15,530 nucleotides of DNA. Source: Bordetella sp. GTDB lineage: Bacteria; Pseudomonadota; Gammaproteobacteria; Burkholderiales; Burkholderiaceae_B. The translations under genes were made by a program, and so were the position numbers. The stretch spans positions 1 through 15,530 of the forward strand of contig DAIDKG010000206.1 in the NCBI GenBank assembly GCA_027450125.1, read 5' to 3'. Of this stretch, positions 1-9,553 are shown in pieces (within the stretch, counting starts at the first letter, position 1; the number at the start of each line of letters is the position of its first letter). Under the pieces are notes generated by a model that was given only the letters and a program-made list of their open reading frames with translations, was not told the DNA's origin and searched no databases.

Positions 1-232
1 AGCCGAGCACGCTGAAGAGCAGCGTGGCCAGGGCATAGCGCTGCCAGCTCATCTAGGCCTGAAGGTCCACGCCCGCGATGCGGTAGATCGCGCGTTCGAT
101 GGGGCGGCCCCAGGCGGTGAGCCGGTATCGGCCGTTTTCCATGCACTCGCGGATATAGCGGCCCAGGAAAGGCGAAATGGCCAGCAATATCGCGAGGTAT
201 ACCGCCAGCAGTGCGATGTAGCGGGTATCCAT
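1..232 (-). pseudogene. kdpA: KdpA, potassium-transporting ATPase potassium-binding subunit, N-terminal part with in-frame amber stop
   Basis: KdpA is the membrane subunit of the KdpFABC pump that binds and translocates potassium. The ATG at 232-230 overlaps the kdpF stop (ATGA). The first 59 codons give a typical KdpA start: one hydrophobic helix (about residues 6-22), then a GRPIERAIYRIAGVD stretch matching the family. Codon 60 is TAG (55-53 on the minus strand). The same frame then continues with MSWQRYALATLLFSVLG, which corresponds to the E. coli segment EMNWKQYLCAILGLNMLG. The stop therefore replaces the conserved Glu just before that Met, as a GAG to TAG change would do. The gene runs off the left edge. 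An ATG directly follows the stop, so reinitiation is possible, but the product would lack the first transmembrane helix. Confidence is high for kdpA identity and good for inactivation, barring a sequence error. Confidence 0.8.
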
Positions 233-321
233 CAGAATTTCTCCGGCTTGAACAGGGCGATGAGCAGGTAAACCATCAGCAGCGCGGCCAGGCCGCCGCT
301 GATCCAGTAGATGAGGTTCAT
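232..321 (-). CDS. kdpF: KdpF, small stabilising subunit of the Kdp potassium pump
   Basis: This is a 29-residue single-helix membrane peptide (MNLIYWISGGLAALLMVYLL, then IALFKPEKF). KdpF is a lipid-like stabiliser of the KdpABC complex. Its length, one hydrophobic span and the short polar tail ending in E-K-F match the family (E. coli KdpF is also 29 residues and ends in EAF). The start overlaps the stop of the preceding 32-codon frame (ATGA), and its own stop overlaps the kdpA start (ATGA), so all three are translationally coupled. An AAGGAGAG ribosome-binding sequence lies just upstream on the minus strand. If kdpA is inactive, this peptide has no partner to stabilise. Confidence 0.85.
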   Translation of the reverse strand: MNLIYWISGGLAALLMVYLLIALFKPEKF

Positions 322-416
322 GGCCGCTCTCCTTGCGAGAGGGCCGAGCAGAAGACGGTCAGGCCCCAGATCGAGCCGGCCAGCGCGCCGAAAATGGCGA
401 AATACAGCAGGTCCAT
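318..416 (-). CDS. 32-residue membrane peptide at the head of the kdp operon
   Basis: The frame reads MDLLYFAIFGALAGSIWGLT, then VFCSALSQGERP. It has one hydrophobic segment (residues 3-24) and a short charged tail. The start is supported by a GGGGAG Shine-Dalgarno about 5 bases upstream on the minus strand. The stop overlaps the kdpF ATG by four bases (ATGA), a spacing that favours real translation. The opening residues (M-D-L-L-Y-F) resemble those of kdpF next to it (M-N-L-I-Y-W), which could reflect duplication or simply similar membrane-peptide composition. I do not recognise a named family; a second small Kdp-associated subunit is the natural guess from position. Confidence 0.6.
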   Translation of the reverse strand: MDLLYFAIFGALAGSIWGLTVFCSALSQGERP

Positions 417-497
417 GTTTTTCTCCCCAGGGGCATGCAGCCCCTTGTGCAGGTCCGTTGCGGCATGAGTGGCCGCAGGTGTGCGCAGATTAGGCAG

Positions 498-560
498 GCG
501 GGGATAAAAACGGAGTAAAGCTTGCGTGGGCGGGCATAAAAAGCGCGTAAAAAGCGCGTA
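498..560 (-). promoter_or_regulatory. Candidate KdpE operator: phased T-tract repeats upstream of the kdp genes
   Basis: On the minus strand the order is TTTTTA-CGCGC-TTTTTATGCCCGCCC, then TTTTTATCCCCGCC further towards the genes. On the plus strand this includes a perfect tandem of the 11-mer TAAAAAGCGCG (537-547 and 548-558) and a third TAAAAA at 505. The tracts start 11 and 32 bases apart, close to one and three helical turns, so they lie on one DNA face. As I recall it, the E. coli KdpE site upstream of kdpFABC also has two T-rich half-sites followed by CCCGCC. The operator lies 80-145 bases upstream of the first kdp-operon ATG (416). I see no convincing -35/-10 pair beside it. A KdpD/KdpE pair is not in the window. 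Confidence 0.5.
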
Positions 561-653
561 CAGGCACCGGAGTGCGGGAGTACTTGGCTTTTTGCCCTAA
601 AATGGTGCGTTCTTCAGGTAAATCGGCTTAGATCGGGCGCAAGAATGCATCAA

Positions 654-672
654 ACTAGGGCATTCCCCTAGT
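654..672. promoter_or_regulatory. Perfect 19-bp dyad, likely a regulator binding site
   Basis: ACTAGGG at 654-660 and CCCTAGT at 666-672 are perfect inverted arms around a 5-base spacer. Two major-groove half-sites about 12 bp centre to centre fit a dimeric regulator. The site lies about 210 bp upstream of the DUF4212/symporter pair. In gammaproteobacteria, acetate-type sodium/solute symporters are controlled by two-component response regulators with LuxR-type DNA-binding domains (CrbR/ErdR). That makes such a regulator a reasonable guess, but no regulator gene is nearby and the binding motif is not established here. Confidence 0.4.
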
Positions 673-812
673 GTCATAAGCTCATGACCGGTGCAGAATT
701 CCGTTCGTAGCAGGTGAGGAGACACAAACAGCCCAAAGGGCACGCCGGCAAGTACCGGTCAGTAAATTCACAATAAAAATAAAGCAATATCAAAAAAAGC
801 AAGAAAAGCGCG

Positions 813-843
813 ACGGCCGGCACGACAACGTGTCGGCCGTTTT
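813..843 (+). terminator. Strong leader hairpin followed by a short U run
   Basis: ACGGCCGGCAC (813-823) pairs with GTGTCGGCCGT (830-840) over 11 base pairs with one G-T wobble and a 6-base loop, and the plus strand then runs TTTT (840-843). It sits 42 bases before the DUF4212 start codon. On the plus strand it could act as an attenuator or block read-through. On the minus strand it is followed by a weaker T-rich stretch. The short T run leaves an intrinsic terminator uncertain. Confidence 0.4.
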
Positions 844-881
844 CGCATCCGGATTTCGCGTACGGGAGCGCCGCGGGGCGC

Positions 882-1181
882 ATGAACGCCATGCAGGATC
901 ACCACAGCTCGCAGCCTTCCGGTCCGGGCGGTCCGTATCGGACGCACGCCGCCCAGGCCTATTGGCGCCGCAATGTGCGGCGTATCGCAGTCCTGCTGGC
1001 CGTCTGGCTGCTTCTGACCATTGCGCCGGCCCTTTTCACGAGCTGGCTCGCCTTCGACTTCATCGGCTGGCCGTTCCCGTTCTGGCTGGCCGCCTACGGC
1101 GCGCCGCTGGCGTACCTGATCATTGTCGCTGCCTATGCCTGGCTCATGGGGCGCGCCGACCGCGCCGGACGGAGAGACTGA
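882..1181 (+). CDS. DUF4212 family small subunit of a sodium/solute symporter
   Basis: This 99-residue protein has two transmembrane helices (about 32-54 and 62-88), a polar N-terminus and a basic C-terminus. It has the family pattern Y-W-R-R-N followed by a first helix, then an F-D-F-I-G-W-P-F-P-F-W turn before the second helix. DUF4212 proteins occur almost always directly upstream of VC_2705-type symporters and probably form a small accessory subunit; their exact role is unknown. The stop overlaps the next start by one base (TGATG). The start at 882 has only weak ribosome-binding sequences (GGGG at 875, GGAG at 865); a second Met at 891 is an alternative. A longer frame from 830 in another phase is not this gene. 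Confidence 0.88.
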   Translation: MNAMQDHHSSQPSGPGGPYRTHAAQAYWRRNVRRIAVLLAVWLLLTIAPALFTSWLAFDFIGWPFPFWLAAYGAPLAYLIIVAAYAWLMGRADRAGRRD

Positions 1182-3241
1182 TGCCGTCCGAGCGGAACGC
1201 CGACCCGTTCAGCCAGCGGCTGCGGCGCGTCTACACGCTGTACACGGCGGGCTTCTGCCTGCTGGTGCTGGTGCTGGCGCTCGCCGAGATGGCCGGGCTG
1301 GCGCGCGCCTGGATAGGCTATGTCTTTCTGTTCGTCACGGTCAGCCTGTATGCCGGTATCGGCATCCTGTGCCGCACATCCGATCCGGTCGAATATTATG
1401 TGGCGGGCCGGCGCGTGCCGGCTTTCTACAACGGCATGGCCACGGCGGCCGACTGGATGTCGGTGGCTTCCTTCATCGGCGTGGCTGGCACGCTCTATCT
1501 CACCGGCTACGGCGGCCTGGCCTATGTGCTGGGCTGGACGGGCGGCTATGTGCTGGTGGCGCTGCTGCTGGCGCCCTATCTGCGCAAGTTCGGCCAATAC
1601 ACCATCCCCGATTTTCTGGGCGCTCGCTACGGCGGCAACGTGCCGCGGCTGGCGGGCGTGGCGTGCGCGGTGCTGCGCTCTTTCACCTATCTGGTGGCGC
1701 AGATCTATGGCGTGGGCATCATCACCACGCGGCTTACGGGCATTCCCTTCGAGCTGGGGATCTTCGTGGCGCTGGGCGGCATGCTGGTCTGCTCGTTCCT
1801 GGGCGGCATGCGCGCGGTCACCTGGACGCAGGTGGGTCAGTACATCATCCTGGTGATCGCCTATCTGGCGCCGGTGGTGTGGCTGTCGGTCAAGGACACC
1901 GGCTCGCCCATCCCGCAGCTGTCGGCGGGCTCCGTGCTGCGCCAGGTTCACGCCAAGGAGCTGCAGCTGCACGACGACCCGGCCGAGCTGGCCGTGCGGC
2001 GCCTCTGGCAGGCGCAGGCCCGGGAAATGACGCGGCGCCTGGACGCGCTGCCGCAATCCTGGACCCAGGAAAAGGAGCGCCTGCGCGCCCGTCTGGCCCA
2101 GCGCGTCGCCGCCGACGCGCCCATGGTCGAGGTGCGCACGCTGGAGCGCGAGCTGGCCGACTTTCCGCCGGATCCCCAGGCAGCCCGCGTGGCATGGTCG
2201 AAGGCGCGGCAGGTGTACGAAGCGCGCGGCTCGCCGCCGGTGGCGCTCGCGCAGCCTTTTGCTGCAGGCAGCGCAACCGAGAGGCGCGACCTGCGCGTGA
2301 ATTTCCTGGCCCTGGTGCTGTGCCTGATGCTGGGCACGGCGGGCATGCCGCACATTCTCACGCGTTCCTACACCACGGCCTCGGTGGGCGAGGCGCGCAA
2401 GTCCGTGTTCTGGGCCCTGTTTTTCATTTTGCTGCTCTACTTCACGGCGCCGGCGCTGGCGCTGCTGGTCAAGTACGAGGTCTATACCCAGCTGGTGGGC
2501 AGCTCCTACGCCAGCCTGCCGGCCTGGGTTCACGCCTGGGGTGCGGTCGATCCCGGCCTGATGAGCGTGACCGACATCAATCGCGACGGCATCGTGCAGC
2601 TGGGCGAGATCGGCATCGGCGCGGATGCCGTCGTGCTGGCCATGCCCGAGATCGGCGGACTGCCTTATGTGATGTCCGGGCTGGTGGCCGCCGGCGCGCT
2701 GGCCGCCGCCCTGTCGACCGCGGACGGCCTGCTGCTGACGCTGTCCAACTCGCTGTCGCACGATACCTGGTACCGGGTCGTCGCGCCCCGCACGCAGGCG
2801 GGCCGGCGCGTGATCGTCTCCAAGGTGCTGCTGCTGCTGGCGGCATTCGCCGCGGCCTGGGTCGCGGCGCGCAAGCCCGCCGATATCCTCATCATGGTGT
2901 CGGCGGCTTTCTCCTTCGCGGCCTCGTCCTTCTTTCCCGCGCTGGTCATGGGCGTGTTCTGGAAGCGGGCCAACAAGTGGGGGGCGACGCTGGGCATGGC
3001 GGTCGGACTGGCCGTGACCTTTGCCTACATGGCGCACGCCGAGCCCTCGCTGCGCGAATGGGTGTTCAACGTGCCGCGCACGCAGGCGGTGCACCTGTGG
3101 TGGGGGATACAGCCCATCTGCGCGGGCCTGTTCGGCGCCCCGGCGGCGTTCCTGACCATTGCGGTGGTGTCGTTGCTGACGCCCAGGCCGGACGCGGCGA
3201 CCGAGGCCCTGGTGGATTATCTGCGCGAGCCGGCGCAGTAG
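1181..3241 (+). CDS. VC_2705 family sodium/solute symporter (SSS family, acetate-permease-like)
   Basis: This 686-residue inner-membrane protein has about 13 predicted helices. It resembles ActP-like members of the SSS family, which import small organic anions or related solutes with sodium. Recognisable stretches are DPVEYYVAGRRVPAFYNGMA near residue 67, GMATAADWMSVASFIG after it, and GLVAAGALAAALSTADGLLL near residue 505. Two features stand out. A hydrophilic insert of about 110 residues (roughly 258-370) with coiled-coil character separates two helices. A canonical EF-hand loop, DINRDGIVQLGE, occupies residues 465-476. The start at 1181 is supported by GGAGAG at 1171-1176 and by overlap with the DUF4212 stop. 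The substrate cannot be read from the sequence; acetate or another carboxylate is the family guess. Confidence 0.88.
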   Translation: MPSERNADPFSQRLRRVYTLYTAGFCLLVLVLALAEMAGLARAWIGYVFLFVTVSLYAGIGILCRTSDPVEYYVAGRRVPAFYNGMATAADWMSVASFIGVAGTLYLTGYGGLAYVLGWTGGYVLVALLLAPYLRKFGQYTIPDFLGARYGGNVPRLAGVACAVLRSFTYLVAQIYGVGIITTRLTGIPFELGIFVALGGMLVCSFLGGMRAVTWTQVGQYIILVIAYLAPVVWLSVKDTGSPIPQLSAGSVLRQVHAKELQLHDDPAELAVRRLWQAQAREMTRRLDALPQSWTQEKERLRARLAQRVAADAPMVEVRTLERELADFPPDPQAARVAWSKARQVYEARGSPPVALAQPFAAGSATERRDLRVNFLALVLCLMLGTAGMPHILTRSYTTASVGEARKSVFWALFFILLLYFTAPALALLVKYEVYTQLVGSSYASLPAWVHAWGAVDPGLMSVTDINRDGIVQLGEIGIGADAVVLAMPEIGGLPYVMSGLVAAGALAAALSTADGLLLTLSNSLSHDTWYRVVAPRTQAGRRVIVSKVLLLLAAFAAAWVAARKPADILIMVSAAFSFAASSFFPALVMGVFWKRANKWGATLGMAVGLAVTFAYMAHAEPSLREWVFNVPRTQAVHLWWGIQPICAGLFGAPAAFLTIAVVSLLTPRPDAATEALVDYLREPAQ
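2573..2608 (+). other. EF-hand calcium-binding loop within the symporter
   Basis: The 12 codons encode D-I-N-R-D-G-I-V-Q-L-G-E. Positions 1 (D), 3 (N), 5 (D), 6 (G), 8 (V), 9 (Q) and 12 (E) match the EF-hand calcium-loop consensus exactly. It lies in a loop between helices, near the AMPEI-GGLPYVMSG segment that leads into the next membrane span. Confidence 0.7.
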
Positions 3242-3257
3242 CCGGCGCGCCGCCCGC

Positions 3258-3937
3258 TCAGCCCTGCATCAGTACCAGCAGCGCGCCCGATCCGCCTTCG
3301 CGCGGCGGGGCTTCGGAGAAAGCCAGCACCTCGGCCTTCTGCGCCAACCAGGCCCGGACCTTGTCCTTGAGTACCGGTGCCATGCCTTGCGATCCGTAAC
3401 CCTTGCCGTGCACGATGCGCACGCAGCGCACGCCCTGGCCCAGGCATTCGTCGAGAAACGAAATCACGGCATGGCGCGCCTGCTCCACGCGCAGGCCGTG
3501 CAGATCGAGCTCCGCCCCCGCGCGCCAATGGCCCTGCTTGAGCTTGCGCGCGGTGTCGGGCGCCGCGTCGGCGCGCACGTAGGCGGTGCCGTTCTCGGAA
3601 AGCAGGTGCGCCACGCCGCCGTCGGATATGCCGGCGTCGGCGCGGCCGGCATTGGCGCCTCCCGGCCTTTCGCCGGTGGCATGCATGCGGCGCGCCGCCA
3701 CGGCGGGGCTGGCGGGCAAGGCGGCGGGGCGGCGCTCGATTTGGTTGCGCGGCTTGATGGGCCTGGCGCTCTGCATGGCCTTGCGAAAGGCGTCGACGTC
3801 CTGCTCGGGCGCGGCCTGGTCGAGCCGGGCGCGGTCCTGCGCGGCCATGCGCTCGTCACGCTCGGCTTGCTTGCGGGCCTCCAGGGCCTGCCGATGCAGT
3901 TGCTTCAGGTCGGCCAGGCCGCTTTTGGCGCCGCGCA

Positions 3938-3938
<1 letters not shown>
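3258..3938 (-). CDS. Smr domain protein, probable nuclease
   Basis: This 226-residue soluble protein has a charged, Ala/Arg-rich N-terminal half (coiled-coil at about 8-45, low complexity to about 130) and a C-terminal Smr domain (about 142-225). The two Smr signatures are present: LDLHG (144-148) and HGKG (177-180), with the terminal GGSGALLVLM strand. Smr domains occur at the C-terminus of MutS2 and as stand-alone proteins such as E. coli SmrA/SmrB; characterised members cut DNA or, for SmrB, mRNA at collided ribosomes. This one has no MutS part and is of the stand-alone type. Its ATG overlaps the trxB stop (TAATG), so it is probably co-translated with trxB. It converges on the symporter gene with only 16 bases between the stops and no clear terminator. 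Confidence 0.85.
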
Positions 3939-7318
<3,380 letters not shown>

Positions 7319-7322
<4 letters not shown>

Positions 7323-7951
7323 TGCGATCGGTAGTGCGGGCGTTGCTGTTTGTCGTGCTGGCCTGCGGCCCGGCGCTGGCCTGGGGCGCGACGGCGCAGG
7401 AGCAGCTCAAGGTCTTCGTGTCCACGGTGCACTCGGCCACGGGCTCCTTCAGCCAGGCCACGACCAGCCCGCAGGGAGGCAAGACGGCGCCCGCGCAGCA
7501 GGGCACCTTTGCCTTTCAGCGCCCCGGCAAGTTCCGCTGGGAAGTGCGCAAGCCCTACGCGCAGCTCATCGTGTCCGACGGCAAGCAGGTCTACCAGTAC
7601 GATCCCGACCTGGCCCAGGTCACCGTGCGCGAGGTCGGCAAGGCCATCGGCGCCTCGCCGGCCGCCATCCTGTTCGGCTCGGGCGATCTCGAACAGGCGT
7701 TCACGGTGACCTCGCTGCCCGACAAGGACGGCCTGCAATGGCTGCGTGCCAAGCCGCACAATGCCGCCGACGCGGGCTTTGCGCAGGTAGACATCGGCAT
7801 GCACGACAATCTGCCGGTGCGCATTTTGCTGCTCGATGCCTTCGGGCAGACCACGCGCGTGGATCTGTCCGGCATGCAGGCCAATGCAGCCGTGCCCGCG
7901 GGGCAATTCCAGTTCACGGCCCCCAAGGGCACGGACGTGGTGCGGATGTAA
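7319..7951 (+). CDS. lolA: LolA, periplasmic lipoprotein carrier
   Basis: This 210-residue protein takes lipoproteins released by LolCDE across the periplasm to LolB. It begins with a signal peptide (basic MMRSVVR, hydrophobic [15 protein letters not shown], cleavage likely near residue 23-25). The mature part has the LolA pattern: GSFSQ near the start, [20 protein letters not shown], then a core with [14 protein letters not shown], and the closing [12 protein letters not shown] motif. The ATG at 7319 has GGGAGG at 7309-7314 and overlaps the ftsK stop; a second ATG at 7322 is equally plausible. ftsK-lolA is a conserved pair, and the usual next gene, rarA, is displaced about 7 kb to the right. 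Confidence 0.95.
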
Positions 7952-8012
7952 GCCGCATCGACGGGTTGCTTTGTTTGCCCGAGCCCCGAGGCTCAAGAGC
8001 TTGGACTTGGCA
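7952..8012. terminator. Possible hairpin between convergent lolA and dgoA
   Basis: GAGCC (7981-7985) and GGCTC (7990-7994) pair around a CCGA loop in the 61-bp gap between the two converging genes. Neither strand has a T run after the stem, so it is at best a weak two-way terminator. Confidence 0.25.
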
Positions 8013-8648
8013 CTAGCTGTTGCTCTTGCTCCAAGCCGCCGCGAAAGCATTCGCGGCGCTTCCCACGTCGGCCGCGCTCTTGCCTGGCTTGTACAGCGCC
8101 GAGCCGATGCCGAAGCCCGCGGCGCCTGCGGCGTGCCAGGCGGCCATGCAGTCGGGCGTGATGCCCCCAACCGGCAACAGCGCCGTGTCGCCGGGTAGCA
8201 CTGCACGCAGGGCCTTCAGGACGGCCGGGCTGATCATCTCGGCCGGGAAGAGCTTGAGCGCAGTGGCGCCTGCGTCGAGCGCCGCGAAGGCCTCGGTGGG
8301 CGTCATCACGCCGGGCAGGCAGGGCATGTCCAGGCGCACGGCTTCGCGTATCACCTCGGCATTGAAATTGGGCGATACGATCAGGCGGCCGCCCGCTGCA
8401 TGGACTTCGCGCACTTGCTGCGCGTTCAGCACCGTGCCGGCGCCCACCAGGGCCTGAGGGTGCTGATGCGCCAGCCGGGCGATGCTCTCCAGCGGCTGGG
8501 GCGAGTTCAGCGGCACTTCCAGCAGGCCGAAACCGGCTAAGGTCAGCGCGGCGCCGATGGCCGGAGCTTCGTCGGGCGTCAGGCCGCGCAGGATGGCGAC
8601 CAGTGGCAGGGTGCGCATCGCAGCGCCGAAGGTATCGTGAGCGTTCAT
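8013..8648 (-). CDS. dgoA: 2-dehydro-3-deoxy-6-phosphogalactonate aldolase
   Basis: This 211-residue class I aldolase splits 2-keto-3-deoxy-6-phosphogalactonate into pyruvate and glyceraldehyde-3-phosphate in the cytoplasm. The family residues are visible: Arg21 in LVAILRGLTPDEA, Glu44 in LLEVPLNSP (general base), the GAGTVL phosphate-side loop (69-74), Schiff-base Lys132 in TALKLFPAE, and the VGGITPD loop near the C-terminus. The NSPQ after the Glu strand and the GSALYKPGKS ending favour DgoA over the KDPG aldolase Eda. The start overlaps the dgoK stop (ATGA). It is the last gene of a three-gene leftward unit. No galactonate dehydratase (dgoD) accompanies it. Confidence 0.9.
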   Translation of the reverse strand: MNAHDTFGAAMRTLPLVAILRGLTPDEAPAIGAALTLAGFGLLEVPLNSPQPLESIARLAHQHPQALVGAGTVLNAQQVREVHAAGGRLIVSPNFNAEVIREAVRLDMPCLPGVMTPTEAFAALDAGATALKLFPAEMISPAVLKALRAVLPGDTALLPVGGITPDCMAAWHAAGAAGFGIGSALYKPGKSAADVGSAANAFAAAWSKSNS

Positions 8649-9553
8649 AGGAGCTTGGTCTGTTGTGCCAGAGCATGCAGCCCGGCCCAGGTGGCCTGGT
8701 CATGCAGGCTGCGGCTGGTTCGTCCGCGCAAGGCCAGCGCGCGGGCATAGTGGCCGGTAAGTTGCGGCGCGCCGATCAGCGCCGGCTCGCCGGCATCGGA
8801 GTCCGCCAGCGCCTGCCGCAGCTCCTCGCCGATCAGCAGGCCCGACAGATAGCTGCCCAGTTCGGCGGGCGTGCGGCCTTCGAGCAAGCCCAGCGTGCGA
8901 GCGCCGAAGGCGGTATGCAGCAGGCCCCGGCCCTCGAAAGCGCGCGCCGCGCCTTCGTCGAAGGCTGCGCCGTCGAAGGGGGCGTCGGCATCCACGGTCT
9001 TGGACAGCAGCGACTGGCGGCCGAACAGGGCGTAGAACTCGCCGGTCATGAAGGTGCGAAAAGCCTCGATGCGTCCATTTTGCACCCGTGCCCATTTGCT
9101 ATGGGTGCCGGGCAGCACGAAGATCCCATCCTGCAGGCCGGTAAGGCGTAGTGCGCCGAAGATCTGGACCTCTTCACCGCGCATGACGTCCGGCACGTCG
9201 TCCTGCGTGCAACGCATGCCCGGCACGATGGCCACGCGGTCGGCCGGGGCGCCGGGTGGATTCCAGAGCAGATGTTCGACCAGATCGCCGAAACCGGCGG
9301 GGCAGGGGCAGTAGGCCGCCTCGGCCCAGCCTTGCCGGCTGCCTGCCATGCCGGATATGAGGCATACGCTCGCCGCATCCATCCAGGGAGCGAAGCAGGC
9401 CTGGAAAACCGCGGCGAATTCGCCCTGCGGCACGCTCAGGATGCCGCGCCCGAAGGACTGTTCTTCCAGTATCTGCCCGGTTGCCGACAGCCGCGCGCCG
9501 CGCAGCGAACTGGTACCCCAATCGACTGCTACCAGGGTCTTGCCCGTGCTCAT
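8645..9553 (-). CDS. dgoK: 2-dehydro-3-deoxygalactonokinase
   Basis: This 302-residue protein of the ASKHA fold phosphorylates 2-keto-3-deoxy-galactonate at C6 using ATP. The phosphate-1 loop is VDWGTSSLRGA (10-20). Other DgoK signatures are SGMAGSRQGW (67-76), MRGEEVQIFG (124-133), and LPGTHSKWARV (147-157), which holds the substrate and nucleotide loops. The C-terminal part has ELGSYLSGLLIGEELR. Length matches the family (about 290-330). The start at 9553 overlaps the Rid gene stop by four bases; the frame stays open further upstream but without homology. It supplies the substrate for dgoA directly downstream. Confidence 0.92.
   Translation of the reverse strand: MSTGKTLVAVDWGTSSLRGARLSATGQILEEQSFGRGILSVPQGEFAAVFQACFAPWMDAASVCLISGMAGSRQGWAEAAYCPCPAGFGDLVEHLLWNPPGAPADRVAIVPGMRCTQDDVPDVMRGEEVQIFGALRLTGLQDGIFVLPGTHSKWARVQNGRIEAFRTFMTGEFYALFGRQSLLSKTVDADAPFDGAAFDEGAARAFEGRGLLHTAFGARTLGLLEGRTPAELGSYLSGLLIGEELRQALADSDAGEPALIGAPQLTGHYARALALRGRTSRSLHDQATWAGLHALAQQTKLL

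Larger units (their letters stand above)
417..881. other. Intergenic region between the leftward kdp genes and the rightward symporter genes
   Basis: This 465-bp stretch has no convincing gene; short frames here lack ribosome-binding sites and family resemblance. The left part carries a small hairpin in the kdp leader (AGGGGC/GCCCCT, 429-445) and the phased T-tract repeats. The middle holds a perfect ACTAGGG/CCCTAGT dyad (654-672). An A-rich stretch (765-806) precedes a strong hairpin (813-840). The region must hold promoters for both directions, but I could not pick out a good sigma-70 promoter for either. Confidence 0.7.

Noticed and set aside
654-672. CTAG-containing dyad as a target or scar of a Bordetella IS481-type element
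   Set aside because: IS481 inserts at CTAG-type sites, but there is no element or remnant here, and the perfect dyad is better explained as a protein-binding site.
674-892. 72-codon minus-strand frame with a hydrophobic stretch upstream of DUF4212
   Set aside because: The hydrophobic run comes from the A-rich plus-strand leader. There is no ribosome-binding site, it spans the leader hairpin, and it overlaps the DUF4212 start.
830-1180. Upstream extension of the symporter frame to 830
   Set aside because: It would cover the DUF4212 gene in another phase; homology and a good GGAGAG site put the start at 1181.
1133-3094. 653-codon minus-strand open frame opposite the symporter
   Set aside because: It is a shadow of a clearly recognisable symporter gene, with His/Gln/Arg-rich low-complexity translation and no ribosome-binding site.
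8013-8648. Calling the aldolase Eda (KDPG aldolase) rather than DgoA
   Set aside because: The N-S-P-Q motif after the Glu strand and its pairing with DgoK favour the galactonate enzyme, although the two families are related.
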